From Mucor racemosus (Eukaryota; Mucoromycota; Mucoromycetes; Mucorales; Mucoraceae), in assembly GCA_027405735.1 (NCBI GenBank), contig JAPEHQ010000003.1:1736001-1800000 (forward strand): DNA of 64,000 bases. The letters run 5' to 3'. A program made the translations under genes and the position numbers. This document shows, one piece after another, positions 44,280-56,874 of this stretch. The notes beneath the pieces were generated by a model, which was not told where the DNA came from, searched no databases, and saw only the letters and a list, made by a program, of their open reading frames with translations. Numbering within the stretch: position 1 is the first letter of the stretch; each line of letters begins with the position of its first letter.

Positions 44280-46472
44280 TCAACCTGTTGTTGTAGTTGT
44301 GTTTTGCGTTTGTCTGCTCATTTCTTTGAAAATCTTGATTTCATCAAGCATAACTCTTGCTTGTTCATGATACTAAATAATGAAATCGCAATAAAGAGAT
44401 CAGATATCATTAAGAAATACTGCACGTGCTACTTGTTCATATACAGAAAACTTACTGGATGATTTGTATTTAAAGCAGAAATGGCATATTCTTCAGCATC
44501 TTTATAGCGATGTTTACTGATAGCATATCGAGCCAAGACAAGACAAATTTCTGCCAATTCGTCGCTTATTTTCTATTAATAAATTAACTTTTGAATACTT
44601 GTTATTATATTAAAACTTACATTATATCTCGCTTGTTCCCAAACTGTATGATAATAATCAATTGCTACACTCATTCTACCCATTTTTTCAAATATCCTTC
44701 CTAATTGAATCATTGCTAAATTCTTTCCAGTTTTATCACAGGCCGCTGCTCTTTTGTAACAATCTCTTGCTTCATCATCTTGTTGTAATGTTTGATAACA
44801 ATTCGCTAAAGCTCTCCACATTCTTGCATCATAGGGTCGAAGATCTGTTGCTTTTTGATAATAGTATATTGCATCATAAGGGAATTTTCTTACTTCATAT
44901 GCTTGACCCAGACCATACCATGCTCTGTAATCTCGACTATTAACACCTAAAAAAACAAGTTGATATTTTAATTTTGTCAATCATTGTAAACTTCTCAATT
45001 ACCAACTGCTCTTCTATAACATTCAATGGCTGCATTTGTATTTTTGAGTTCTATATAATCATGTCCTAGTAATGTCCATGCAAGATGATAACTTCGATTC
45101 AACTTTAAAGCTCGTTTAAAATACTCTATCGATTCAGGCACTTCTCTTTTAACACTATAATAATTTGCTATAGATGGTACTTTTTGAGTATTGTGTATAT
45201 TTTTTCATCAAATTTCAAAGGTTTACCTCGAACACAACATGTTTCAGGTCTATATTTATCAATTTTATCACATTCCAATGCCAATACACACAGTTTATCT
45301 TTGGAATCTTGTAAATACAATAAATTAGAGAATACGTCCATGTCTTCTAATCTCGAGGGAAATGCTCTTCGAAGTTCTTCAAACATGAGCAACGATTCAT
45401 TATAATCTAAATATCGTTAAATTAAAAAATAGAATTCAGGTTCAGGTACATTTATACTTACCCATTGTATCATAGTACAAAATTGCCCATTGTGATTTGA
45501 CATAGGCACTATTCGGGAAACAAGTAGTCAGAGGTTCCATAATTGCTGCAAATATTGAGCTTGGTTGATGCAAATCAATGCATAATTTCGCTAAAAAGAA
45601 ATCCTTTATAACGCTCCCTTCAAATTCTTTGTTCACTAATACTTGTAAATCCATAAACATTTTACTATTTTGTACAAGCGAAGCTAATTCCATCCAGGCA
45701 GACCAATTATATTGATATTTTCGAATGGATTCCAACAATACTGCTGCTGCTTTGAATCCAGCATTACGTTTTCTCAGTACAATACCATATCTATAAATTA
45801 GTTGCTTTAGTGTCTCGATCTTCATTGTCTAAATATAGTATTTTTTTTTACAAATATAAACCAAAAGCATCTAAATTGCCCTTGTCATGATCTTCTGCAA
45901 GTTCTTCGTATATTGAATTCAATTCTAGATTATCTGCTTTCGTATCTTCAGTTACTCCAAATATTTCTTGGCTCAATTCTTCTCTTCTTTTTTCCCCAGC
46001 CTTAAATATGTTATTAGTCCAATTGTTCCATATTTTTTTATGCAATTTCTTACCAAATATTTGGCATAGAGTCTTAAGAAATAGAGTTTCGGTGACTTAG
46101 AATTGCCTAATACGTCTTTGACGCTATCGAATTGACGGATTTGAAATAGTGATTTTGCATATTGATATTTATTGAATTCGTATTCGGATAATGGTGGTAA
46201 AGAAGCCTCGTATGGAATTTGGTATGTTGAAACTGATTTGTAATGTAATTCATTGTCTGTAAATGATTCTTTATCATAGAGTGCATCCTTTTTTATACCG
46301 TCTAGTACTTCAGCAGCCCTATGAAATGCACTACGGTTTAAAAAAAAAGTTGAATATATTCGAGTCATTCATACCATTTGCAAGAGTAAAACAAGCATCT
46401 TTCCGAACAAACAATTATAGATTGTTGCAATTGTACTTTGTATTCTTTTAATGCTTTATCGTCAATAATCAT
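44280..46472 (-). CDS. CDC23: APC/C subunit Cdc23 (APC8), TPR protein
   Basis: A predicted 573-residue tetratricopeptide subunit of the anaphase-promoting complex, which ubiquitinates securin and cyclins. Nine exons: 46472-46375, 46318-46054, 46000-45852, 45790-45462, 45406-45227, 45167-45003, 44946-44621, 44572-44456 and 44372-44280. The N-terminal Apc8 domain is recognisable by [19 protein letters not shown] and [12 protein letters not shown]. Conserved family blocks follow: [52 protein letters not shown] and [17 protein letters not shown] helices run from about residue 165 to 530. Intron 3 needs its acceptor at 45791 inside an otherwise open frame; the choice restores the conserved LYLYGIVLRK. 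The length is close to that of human CDC23 (about 597). Confidence 0.9.
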
Positions 46473-48248
46473 AATGTTGAAAAAACAATGAAAATCAAAC
46501 ACGAAAATAGTCCATTTTGTGCCTTGAAGATAGTTTTAAACCAGTCACCGAAATACGGACGATCAAGTTGTGCTTTGATTGTTCATGATGATTACATTTG
46601 CATTTAATAGATTACTCTCTTTGTATTCATCTCATTCAGGCACCTTAACAGAAAAGAGTAAAAACAGTGATAGCAATAGAGCTTAGAATTTGAGCTATCT
46701 GGCAGTAATTTTTCAAGTTAAAATGCATAATTTCAGTTTACGAAAGTATGACTAATCAAAAAAGACATTCTCAAATATCGAGATTAAACATGTTGTTAAA
46801 TTGAAACATATACATATACCATATTTCAGATATTGGGTCTTAAATTGCATGGGCTGTACCACTAAATATCTGTATTTCTAAGACTGTAAAAATCCTTTGA
46901 AGGTATATAATATCAACGTGAAAAAAAGCGGCCCTCTTACCTAAGTGTAGTTTTAAGAAGACTCATTGCTTTCTTAACCAAGGTAACGCAAATTTTTATA
47001 TGATATGACCATAGATAAACAATTAAAAAATCATAAAACCCTAGCCTTTCAAATCATATTATTGAACGATAAGCCAATAATACACTGAAAAGTAATCGGG
47101 CTTAAGCTCAGCAATCAAGCTTTATCGATTTAAAAGAATATATGAACCCAAATTACATTTATAACAACATACTAAATTGTCCCTATCTTATTGTCTGGGT
47201 GTTTAGCTTTACTTGTGTAATTTTTTTTTTTCGTTCAAGATCACAAAAATACTGCCATTTTGGGCATGATTCTTGGGGTATATGATTCAAAAACTTCGGG
47301 TGAGGCCGATGAAAAAGAGGTTCAAAAAACTATAAACGTTGCTTTCTGAAAAAAATATTTGCTAAAAATGCCTCTTATGTCGATCCTTTGTATGATCTGC
47401 TATAGTCACCGGTATCTTTAAACACGTGTGATACAATAATGTTTGCTGCGCCAAGGACTTTAAAGCAATCAAGCATCTTGAAAAATGTAAATTTCAGGTA
47501 TATTCATCCTGTTTTGAAACCATTGATATACATCAGCTAAATCCGAATCAAAATATCAATTTAAAAAGATAAAACCCCTAATTCTTATTTGTAACGATTC
47601 GTTTCATGCACAATTTACCAAAATAAAAGTTTATTACGAATCTTTTACATTCTAACTTCTAAATCTTTTGTTACACGTTATTCTATATAAATACAAATGT
47701 TCTAATTTAGGACCACAAACATGACATAAACTTCTGCTTATTCACTTGAACTGATCAGATTCTACCATTTCTTTTTTTTTTTCGGAAATAAATATGTGCG
47801 GCCTACCTCAATTAAGGTCTAAATATAAAGAATTTGGCTCTTTAACCCTTTTGTTGATACATATTTCTAGTATACTTTTTCGCTATTGGTAAGGTTTACC
47901 ATTTGCAATGCTTTGGTTTGCGCTGTCTGAAATCCGCGGCATCGCGGGGATTCGCTATCAGATCCGAGATGTTTGATTTCACACAGCAACGAAATATCCA
48001 TGATTGCTTTCATAGACGTACGACGACGCTAAATGGATATTATTATTGGATCAACAAATAAACTATATTTAAAGCAAAAAAGATATAAAAACGTGATATT
48101 CCATTATAAATTCTACCCTTTTTTTTTCTTTACAAATATATTAGCCAAGACGATCCCTTTCTGTTTGTTACCCTGTAGGTTATTGTTTTTATTTTATATT
48201 TTAAAAAAAGGACAATAGAAATCAGTCCCCATTGCTATTTTGAAGAAT
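46473..48248. other. Divergent intergenic region (Cdc23 / MFS transporter)
   Basis: About 1.8 kb, probably containing two promoters. Apart from a relatively GC-rich, CpG-containing patch at about 47925-47970 (CCGCGGCATCGCGGGG) I see no distinct feature and no gene. Confidence 0.55.
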
Positions 48249-49866
48249 ATGACAAACGAACGTGCTATTACTTTAGATAATTCCAATGAAAAGACATTCT
48301 CTGATCTAGATGTCGTTTCAAAATCAAGCATTAGTCCATCTGTCTCCGACACTGCTGAAGGTAAGCTTGCATATTACTGTAATAGTATAAATTTCATTGC
48401 TGATCAATATGTATTTCATATCGGAATCAAACTCAATTCTTGTAGTTTATCAAGACAGTAAAGTCATTACATTGTCTGATACTGAAGATGAAATAGGACT
48501 TCCACCTGTTCATCATGAAGAAGACCAACAACATGATGGAGGCTATGGTTGGTTTGTTGTTCTAGGTGCATTTCTTGTACAAGTTACTAGTTTTGGTACT
48601 TGCACTAGTTGGTAATTATACAATTTGGATTTATAAGAATTGATCCATTCTTTACTAATCACATTTTTTTTGTAGGGGTAAGATAAATTACTAATTTTTT
48701 TTTTCATAATCATGCCTAAAAAAAAACCCATTATATTAGGCGTAATGCAAGATTATTTCGAGCAAAACATGTTTAACAATGTAGCTAATGCAGCAGTCAA
48801 TCTAAGTTTTGTTGGAACACTCGCCATGGTTTGTCTCAATGCTGTTAGCCCAATTGTTCAAATTTGTGTTTCTGTTTTTGGTGTTCGCCCAGTTCTTATT
48901 GTTGGTACTATTTTCGTTGCTCTTGGGCTTGAAATGGCTGGATTTAGTACACAAATATGGCATCTATATCTCACTCAAGGTGTTGTTTTTGGCATTGGTG
49001 CCTCTTGTATCTATGTTGCGATTATGGGCATTGCTCCTCAATGGTTTGTAAAGCGTAGAGGTCTTGCTCTTGGTATCATTGCTAGTGGTTCAGGTATTGG
49101 TGGCCTAGTTATTCCATTTGTAATGACAGGTATAAATGATAGTTTGGGTTTTGCTTGGACTTATCGCATCCTTGGCTTTATCTGTTTGTTCTGTGATACT
49201 ATTGCTTGTTTAACAGTGAAAGAAAGAAACCCTCCAGCTGTTAGAAACAGAAAAAAGTTATCTCAAATTGTAAATTTTGCCGTGCTTAAAGACACAAATT
49301 TTGTTTTATTCTGCATTGCTTCAAATGTTGGTTTATTTGGTTATTTTGTTCCCTACTTTTTCTTACCATCTTATGCCTCTTACCTTGGTCTCTCTGCATC
49401 TCAAGGTTCTGCTTTGGTCGCTGTTAGTTCTGCTTGTAACTTTGTTGGTCGTGTGATTACTGGTATTCTTGCTGATCGTATTGGAAAAATAAACACAAAT
49501 TTGGTATTTACTATCATTACTGCATTGAGCTGTTTGCTCATCTGGACTTTTGCTTCAACTTATGGTAGCTTGATGGCTTTCTCTACTATATTTGGCTTGA
49601 CCAGTGGCTCCTATTTTGCATTGATCTCACCCATCACCGCTTCTCTTCTTGGTATGCAAAAATTCCCCTCTGGATTGTCTCTTTTGCTTGTAACAAACGT
49701 TATCCCCGTTTTTGGATCCAATATTGCAAGTGCTATTGAAGCTGGTGTTAGCTCGGCACCTTTCTTTAGTTATAAAATGTTTTCTGGTGTCGCTTATTTG
49801 ATAGCCGCTATAACTCTTGTTATACTCAAGTTAAAGCTTGATCGCAATCCTTTTGCTAAAGTCTAA
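48249..49866 (+). CDS. Monocarboxylate-transporter-like MFS protein, with 2-nt microexon
   Basis: A predicted 468-residue MFS carrier of the fungal MCT family (relatives of Mch5/Mch4), 12 expected membrane spans. Exons are 48249-48360, 48446-48611, a 2-nt microexon 48676-48677, and 48740-49866. The cytosolic N-terminus is acidic; DGGYGWFVVLGAFLVQV is the family's DxGxxW signature at the start of span 1. Joining through the GG microexon gives TSWGVMQDYF, matching the conserved S-[WF]-G-V-x-Q pattern of the family. Later landmarks are FVKRRGLALGI (loop 4-5) and GRVITGILADRIGK (span 8 region). A single-intron alternative (donor GTTGGT at 48608) also keeps the frame but loses Trp-Gly and uses a poor donor. 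Substrates could be monocarboxylates or riboflavin; this cannot be decided. The gene is divergent from Cdc23. Confidence 0.85.
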
Positions 49867-52189
49867 ATTATTGTTCCATTAAAAAACATCTATTTCTCTA
49901 TTCTTGAAATGCATATTTCAACTTTGTTCATTAATACTTAATTCATTATTTTCTTTAAATTTAATTATAAATTAAAAATCATCGCTTATAAAATTGACAG
50001 ACAAAGGGCTATCTAGGAATACAGAAAATACATTAGCCAATATAACAAATATCCCGTAGTCTAATATGAAAAATTAAAAACCAATAAATAGATCTAATTG
50101 AAAACTACTCTGCATTTTATGTTACAGCAAAAAATATTGATTTTTCATCGAGATAATCAAAATAATAATTCTTATCACGGCTTAAAACATATCATAACGG
50201 GGTTCCAAAATCGATTTGATGAAAAATGAATGAAAAATGAATGAAAAATGGTTCAAAAAATAAAATCGTTTAATGGCTCATGAACTGCAAAGTAAGTTGA
50301 TATAGTGTACTAAATGGTTTTTGTACAGCTTTGAATTTTGCATTTATCAAAATAAAAATCAGGCAAATCTTTCACATTAAATTTTGCATAAAATGCAATT
50401 GAAATTTTGGAGGTTTTTCGAAGATACACATTATATTTTATAAGCATATTTCAAATATAATTGATTGAAATAATGCACAGCAAAACTATCTATCGACCAA
50501 GCTATTTTTGAACTTTTTATCTGTATTTTTCGTAGAGAAAACAAGATTTTTATCAATTTTTTTTCAAATTCAGAATTTGGGATGAGGGTATATAAGGGGA
50601 AAATTGGAGCTAGAAACAAAGGTGTCTCTTTGTACACATTTTTGAGGATATCTCCACGAAAAATCAATATTTCAAGAAAAACTAAATTGGGTTCGAGAGA
50701 GCTCAACAGACTCTATAATATGAATAAAAAAAAATATTGCTTAATTTAACAAATATTTTAGAATCTACTACAGAAATGTTAAAAAAATAAAAAAAAATAA
50801 AAGTGCCCAGAATTTCTTTATACTGAAATATGTTATAAATTAATTGAAAACAAGTAAGTTTTATTATCAAAAAGTATTAGTATAGCCTAATTTTTTGTGG
50901 AGATATGAAGGGTCAAAGTTTTGAATTTTTTCAAGCAGAAAAAAGACAGGTTCCTGTTGGAAAGTTGTATTTTAATCCTTCAAAAGCAGCTGTTAATTAA
51001 TGAAATCAAGATACGTTATTTTTAAATTTACTGCGCATTATGTGCTGCTTTAAAATTCAATTTCGAATCATTATTTGATTTTATAAAAATTTCCAAAGAA
51101 TATCTGAAACAATCTAATACAAAATAGTTAAACAATTAAGCGTTTTCATTTCCTCATTTCCTCCACAGCAACTTGGGAAGGCTAAACAACCTTTGCAATT
51201 ATATAGATCAATACTAGACGTACCTACCACTGCAACAGGAGCTCATTTGGAACCATATTCGGGGAGAAATGGTGAGCTTACTGACCTTAGTAGGTGCGAA
51301 TAGAAGGTAACAAGCTTGTTGATTCAAACTCACCAATTGTACGATGACCTATGAAAACTAGTATCTGAAATACTCGTACTGTAGTACCTATTTATATCTA
51401 TATTCATGTAGAGTAGCAGCTTACTTGGATCAGTATTTATAGAGATTGTATCTAAATATTGTTTTTAATAAAAGTGGTGCACAGTAAGCTATAGGTTCAC
51501 TTTGGCCATAATTTTTTCAATACACAGTAGGTTGTGAAAGTTGCCCTTTGAGATCAGCGTGTCAAAGATGTACCCCTACTTTAGTGTTTGTTGCAAAATG
51601 ACCGAGCCCAAGCGAGCGTAAGCAGTTTCAGCAAGCATTTTCCGAGTCTAAAATATTTGAAAGTTATTCAATCAAGCAAGCCCAGCGATCACTAATTGAC
51701 TCGTTCAACCATTATAGTTGTTAACTCACCATTCTCGATTAGCGTGTCTATAATAACGGTCCATTATTAGCTCATGGATCATGGTATGCAAAACTATTAA
51801 AACGGGTCATCTGATCTCAAATTTATCTGATTCAACTGCTGATGCTAAACTAGTATTAAATTAATTGTGTTCACTCGCAATAAAGTAAGGGGGTTTATCA
51901 AATACGATGTTGGCGTTCAATCTATTTCAGTTACATTGAACAAATAGGGATATGATTTATGCAGAGATTTATTGTATGAATGTGTGAGAGAGAGAGCGCA
52001 GATCTATTATGAACATAAAAAAATGATCTAAATTGTGATGCTTCGCCGACCTGTACGAGATTTTTTTGTGGCGATATCTGGTGGCTCAAGCGTAATTTAG
52101 GCATTCAATTATCAAATGTATCGGATCAAGATAAAGTTGGTTGATTGATATAACGGATAATAAATGAAGTGTCATTTATTGAACAGGCG
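49867..52189. other. Intergenic, with diverged repeat relics
   Basis: About 2.3 kb without a supportable gene. Around 50575-50670 lies a diverged inverted relative of 22860-22960 (GGATATCTCCACGAAAAATC and GGGTATATAAGGGGAAAATT landmarks). A tandem GAATGAAAAAT triplet occurs at about 50222-50250 and a (GA)n run near 51985. The minus-strand frame 50431-50706 lies inside the repeat relic and is not called. Confidence 0.45.
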
Positions 52190-54490
52190 AATGTAAATGT
52201 ATAAAGCAAAGCTTACTTTTGAATGAAAGTACTAATTATTCTGATTAACATCAATAGGTTTAAAAAGCATAGTTAAGTGCAATAATTGGTACTAAATTGC
52301 ATAATTTGATATGAGAAAACTCTTGACGCATTTGTTCTTTTCTTTTTGGCAATACTACAAATCATCATTCAATATGGCTGAATATTAATGAATCAGAGGA
52401 AATACAACTGATAAAAAAAAACTGATACCCAATGTACATCGTTGAGGTCAAGATTGATAAAAAGTGTATTCATTGTGTAGTGAAAATTGCAACATTTTGA
52501 TGGATAGAAATTACAGAACCAAGATGTTGTGTTTGCCTCAGGATTTTTAAAAGGGTTTAAAACCATACTTTATCAAATTTACTTAGAAGAGCTTGAATAC
52601 TCACTATATGCTATTGATATCATCTTGTTTTTTTTATTTAATTGCTGTATTAATATTATTAAAAATCAAGCTTTCATAGCTCATAACAAGATGACGATAG
52701 GATGTTTCTGATTTTGGATTGCCATTTACCATAAGGCGGGCTGATGGTACGTCTAGTACTACTGCAGATGGAACCGGCCAATTCAATGTATGGAATTTGG
52801 ATGCAAATACCGAGAAACCATTTGTAAGTACTTAAGTTGGTTCTGCTGGTAAAGCATTAAATAATAAATTGGCTTGGGACACAGACGGCAAACAGGCGGC
52901 AATAGGTTCCAGTGATGGCCATCATGTTTATGTTTATGATATTGGAGATGTAAGATTAAAACTTAATGTAAACTACTTCTAGCGCAATAATTATAAAATA
53001 AGACTACATTATCATCAAATAAATTACCATACAATATTAACATGTATAAACATTTACAGTAATAAGCTTGAATCAAGTGGGCACAGCATCGTAAATTCTT
53101 GAAAAAGTTCTCAAGTATTATAAAATCACTTATTTTTAAGACTTACAAGGCTTGTAAGCGGAATATTAATTTTAAAAATTATTTTTGTCCAGATCATCAA
53201 TTTTGACATTTTTTAATTTTTTTTTTTTGGTTTTGCAAATCTAGAGTTAATTATACTACCAATTATAAAAACAAAAAATATACACATATGCAGAACTTAG
53301 CGCTCTATTTGCTCAATAAAAAATAATAAACATTTTCATTGTAAAATATTACATGAAAATCCTTTAATCAAAAAACCGTTTTTGGGCCAAAAATGCTAAG
53401 TTTCATTACTTAACATTTAATATTAAACTTTTATAAAATGTGTATTAGTCATGGCTACAATTTTCTCTCACAATGTAGTATATTTAAACGTTGTTTTTGG
53501 TATCAAAATTTGATTTTTCTATTTTTTTATCAAAATCATGAGTGTTGGTAAGGATGAAATGAGCCCCGAAAAATGTCCGCTACAAAGCCTGAATTTTCAG
53601 ACCGTATGTGCTTAAATATAAGAAAAGTTATAAAAAAAACGTTTTTTTATTTAAAATTTAGATATACTACTGTATATACTATAGTATGAGAGGCTTAATC
53701 GTTCAATCTTGCTATGCTCGATTATGGTATCGCTCTGCGGGCTCGCTTTTGCAACTTTTTAATGACTGTATGATATGACAGATGACGGTTTTTTTAGTAG
53801 AAAAATGTATTATGTTTCTATGATAACAGATATTGCCCATTTTATTTAGTTTATAGTTTATGCGCCGTAACTCTGCTTTTACGTTGGCTGAAATAAACAA
53901 TTTAGCAGGGTTTTAATAGCGCTAAATAATGTAAAGACTTGAAAACCCTTTTCTACTTGTGTTGTTTCTCTCTTTTTGTTTTCATATTACAAGGATATTA
54001 TTCACCGTTTGATAAGGCATATCAGATTATAACGCTGGTATTCTTCTCTTTTACCTGAATGCGCATGCTAACAAACGAGACTAATGTTTTAAATATAGGT
54101 ACCATTTTATATTGGAGACTGATATTTTCATTTAACCGCATTCTAAGATCAAATATTATTATTTACTACTGTATTGTTGTTGGACGTATTTCTTAATGAT
54201 TACCAGATCAAATCGAAGGCAATAATTATATTTACAGTATATCTACTCAATCAAAAATTAGAACTGGTTGCAAACTCACAAAATGTTCCAGAATAGTGAT
54301 AAAATTTCAAATGATTTAGAAACACAAAAAAAGAATAATCTAATGTATTGCCTAACAAACATAGCATTGATCGTAGCTATGATTGAAAACAAATCTTTTT
54401 ACAGCTGACAATCGTAAACTAAAATAGTAAGTTTAAAGAAGGCGAATTTGTTTAAATTTTATGTGTGATAAGTGATAAAGTAACATCTAT
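52190..54490 (+). repeat. Dynein-exon dispersed repeat, copy E (inverted relative to A-D)
   Basis: The longest complete copy, about 2.3 kb, matching 61745-64000 as a direct repeat and copies A-D in reverse. It starts near TAAATGTATAAAGCAAAGC, about 500 bp upstream of the dynein exon. Sequence at 52529-52620 translates as FASGFLKGFKTILYQ and LEYSLYAI; copies D and F encode a similar peptide, which may be a second captured exon. Confidence 0.88.
52718..52950 (+). pseudogene. Captured dynein intermediate-chain exon fragment (copy E)
   Basis: Reads ADGTGQFNVWNLDANTEKPF, with a stop in place of an intact VST.VGS segment, then LNNKLAWDTDGKQAAIGSS and DGHHVYVYDIGD, followed by a GTAAGA donor-like sequence. 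The inserted His and Asn codons and the stop show it is not functional. Confidence 0.75.
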
Positions 54491-55986
54491 AATCTTAGAT
54501 TTGGCTTCCATATAAATTAAAGTAGTAAGTGCTATTCAAGTTTATGATTGAGCAAAAGCCATTGTTGCTGTAGACATTATAGCTATAAGCGTATCTACGA
54601 ATGATGATAATCGTAAATATATTGGCTCTTGCATGTACTATTGCTCTACATCACCAATGCATTGAGTTGTATTATTGTCTATAATCTGTATTAATAAAAA
54701 CAAATGTAATTTAGAAACCCATTTCAGTAAAAAATGCAATGGAATTTTGAGAACGGCACGATGCTCATGTATAAAAAACCAATTTGTACCCATACGATTA
54801 GCTCATTTTGCTCATGGTTAGATTTTGTTATTATGCTGCACAAATAGAAATAGTAATATGCTTATGGGAGATTCTACTATTATGCACATATGGGATGAAT
54901 GTCATCTACACGGTCAGAATCTATAATCCTGCACATACAGTCTTAATGTTCAGTTTGTATGCTGTTTTTTTTGCTGTGCCGATGTTGTGCATCTTGCTAT
55001 CTTTTTAACCATATTTAGCGGACACAACAGCTCAGGCCATAGTGTGCAGCCCACCTGGGCACAACAAAATTATCTTGTGCAGCACAGGTCGGCCATAGTG
55101 TATCACTATAATAATGTAAAAATAATCGGCCATATTCATGAATGCAGATTATCAGGTATTACATTTTATTAAAGAATCACGAAAAAAACCCCTATATGTA
55201 CAGTATATAACAAGAAAAGAATATGATCTACATCTTTCTTCTAGGAACAGATACAGTATATGCAACAAATAAACTTTGTGGGGGAGAGAAATGGCATATA
55301 TCTTGGATTTAAAAACAACATTTTTACTATTAAAAATAAAATAAAAAAATATTATGTCAGAGAGAAACATTGAACTTATTTTCATTTCGAATGCAATTTC
55401 TCAATTTGAAGCTGGTCATTTCGACATCATTATTCAAATTAGTGTTAGCTTGCCTTGTAGTTTATCAAGCTACTATTACTAGATTAATAAATATTGTAAA
55501 AAACTGGCTACAAGATGAAAAACGCAAAAGTCTGGAAAACTTGGTTAAAGCTTAACCATTCTGTTAAAGTTCAAATGTTGCGTCCACAAGTCTGTGTACA
55601 TTCCTTGGTTAAGATTAATGACACAGCAGTTTTATATAATAAGTTATACATTGCTGTATACTATGTTATAAAGCTCCGTTTATACTGTACGTATTGAAGA
55701 ATGTTGAGCTAGTGCGTGTCACTTAGACTTGATTGGATATACAGTATGTATATAAATAGACTCATTTTAGATTAGTCATATAACATATAATTAGAGAATG
55801 TGAATATAAAAGAAGATGTTTCGACCTTATAATAAAGTACTTTAGTTTTAAGTTTTAATGTGCACTTTCATTTTTATAAAAGTTTTCCTTTATTTTTATT
55901 AAATTATTTAGTACATGTTTTAGCTTTGAGATTGACATAATCTCCTGGCGTAACATCAAAGGGCTCTCGGATATATATATTATATA

Positions 55987-56019
<33 letters not shown>

Positions 56020-56784
56020 CTGTTTATACATAGTTTTCTTGTATATATACTGTATATAACAATTAAGCAAATTTACGTAATTCTGTTTTTGTTAAAACTT
56101 TGCGGGTTTATAAAAAAATACATCAATACATTTATATTTTGTGCAGTATACGTTTTTTTAAATATTGCCAATGGTTTTACAAATGCTTAGTTGTATTAAT
56201 TCAATAATTTGTATCAGAATAAGAAATAGGAAATAAAAAATAGATTAATAAAACAATAGATTTCAGTCTTGGAGTTTTTATTATATAATATAAAGAATCG
56301 AAGAGAAAACAAATAAAATAAAAAATTATGGGTCGAATTATAAACGATAAAATGCTCTAAGATGAAGGAAAAGTGAATTGTAACATAATTGGTTTAATGG
56401 AATAGATAGTTAGCCGTTCAAAAAAACGTTTCCAGCAACACCACGTGGAGGTCTATCTACATGTTGCCATTTGACTTTATAGCTTGTATACCACCATACT
56501 ATAAAGTGATACTGAAATCAAGCAGATGCTATGAAAACAGTACAACTCCGATTGCCAGAAAGAGCTATAGTTTCCAGCCGGTTACCGTGAAAGAAGACTA
56601 TAAGACCCTAAAAGGAGGAGAGGTCGCAAGTCCATGAATGGAGAGCAACCAGGTTAAATTGACCCAGGATTACCGATTGTACAAAGACAAACAACTGAGT
56701 ATAGTAACCAAATTTACTAAGATAACATCAAAACAGATACCATCCCAATAAAGGTGGTAAAAATTATCGCTTTTTTTCGATCAA
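54491..56784. other. Intergenic, AT-rich, with (AT)n microsatellite
   Basis: About 2.3 kb without a convincing gene. An (AT)n run lies at about 55970-56020. Positions 55370-55450 (ATTTTCATTTCGAATGCAATTT) are a diverged partial relative of repeat R2. The open frames here are short and lack recognisable domains. Confidence 0.5.
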
Positions 56785-56850
56785 ATCATTTGATTCTTAA
56801 ACCCACATAGGGTGAATCAAAAATCAGATAACAAAAAAAATGCTTTAATT
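56785..56850. repeat. Diverged relative of the 90-bp satellite unit
   Basis: TTGATTCTTAAACCCACATAGGGTGAATCAAAAATCAGATAAC resembles the satellite at 59663-59710 (TCGACTCTTAAACCC then AAGGGTGTGCCAAAAATCAG). It sits on the opposite side of the 21-bp array, so related sequence brackets the array. Confidence 0.5.
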
Positions 56851-56874
56851 TCTGAAGGAAATATAGTAACTAAG

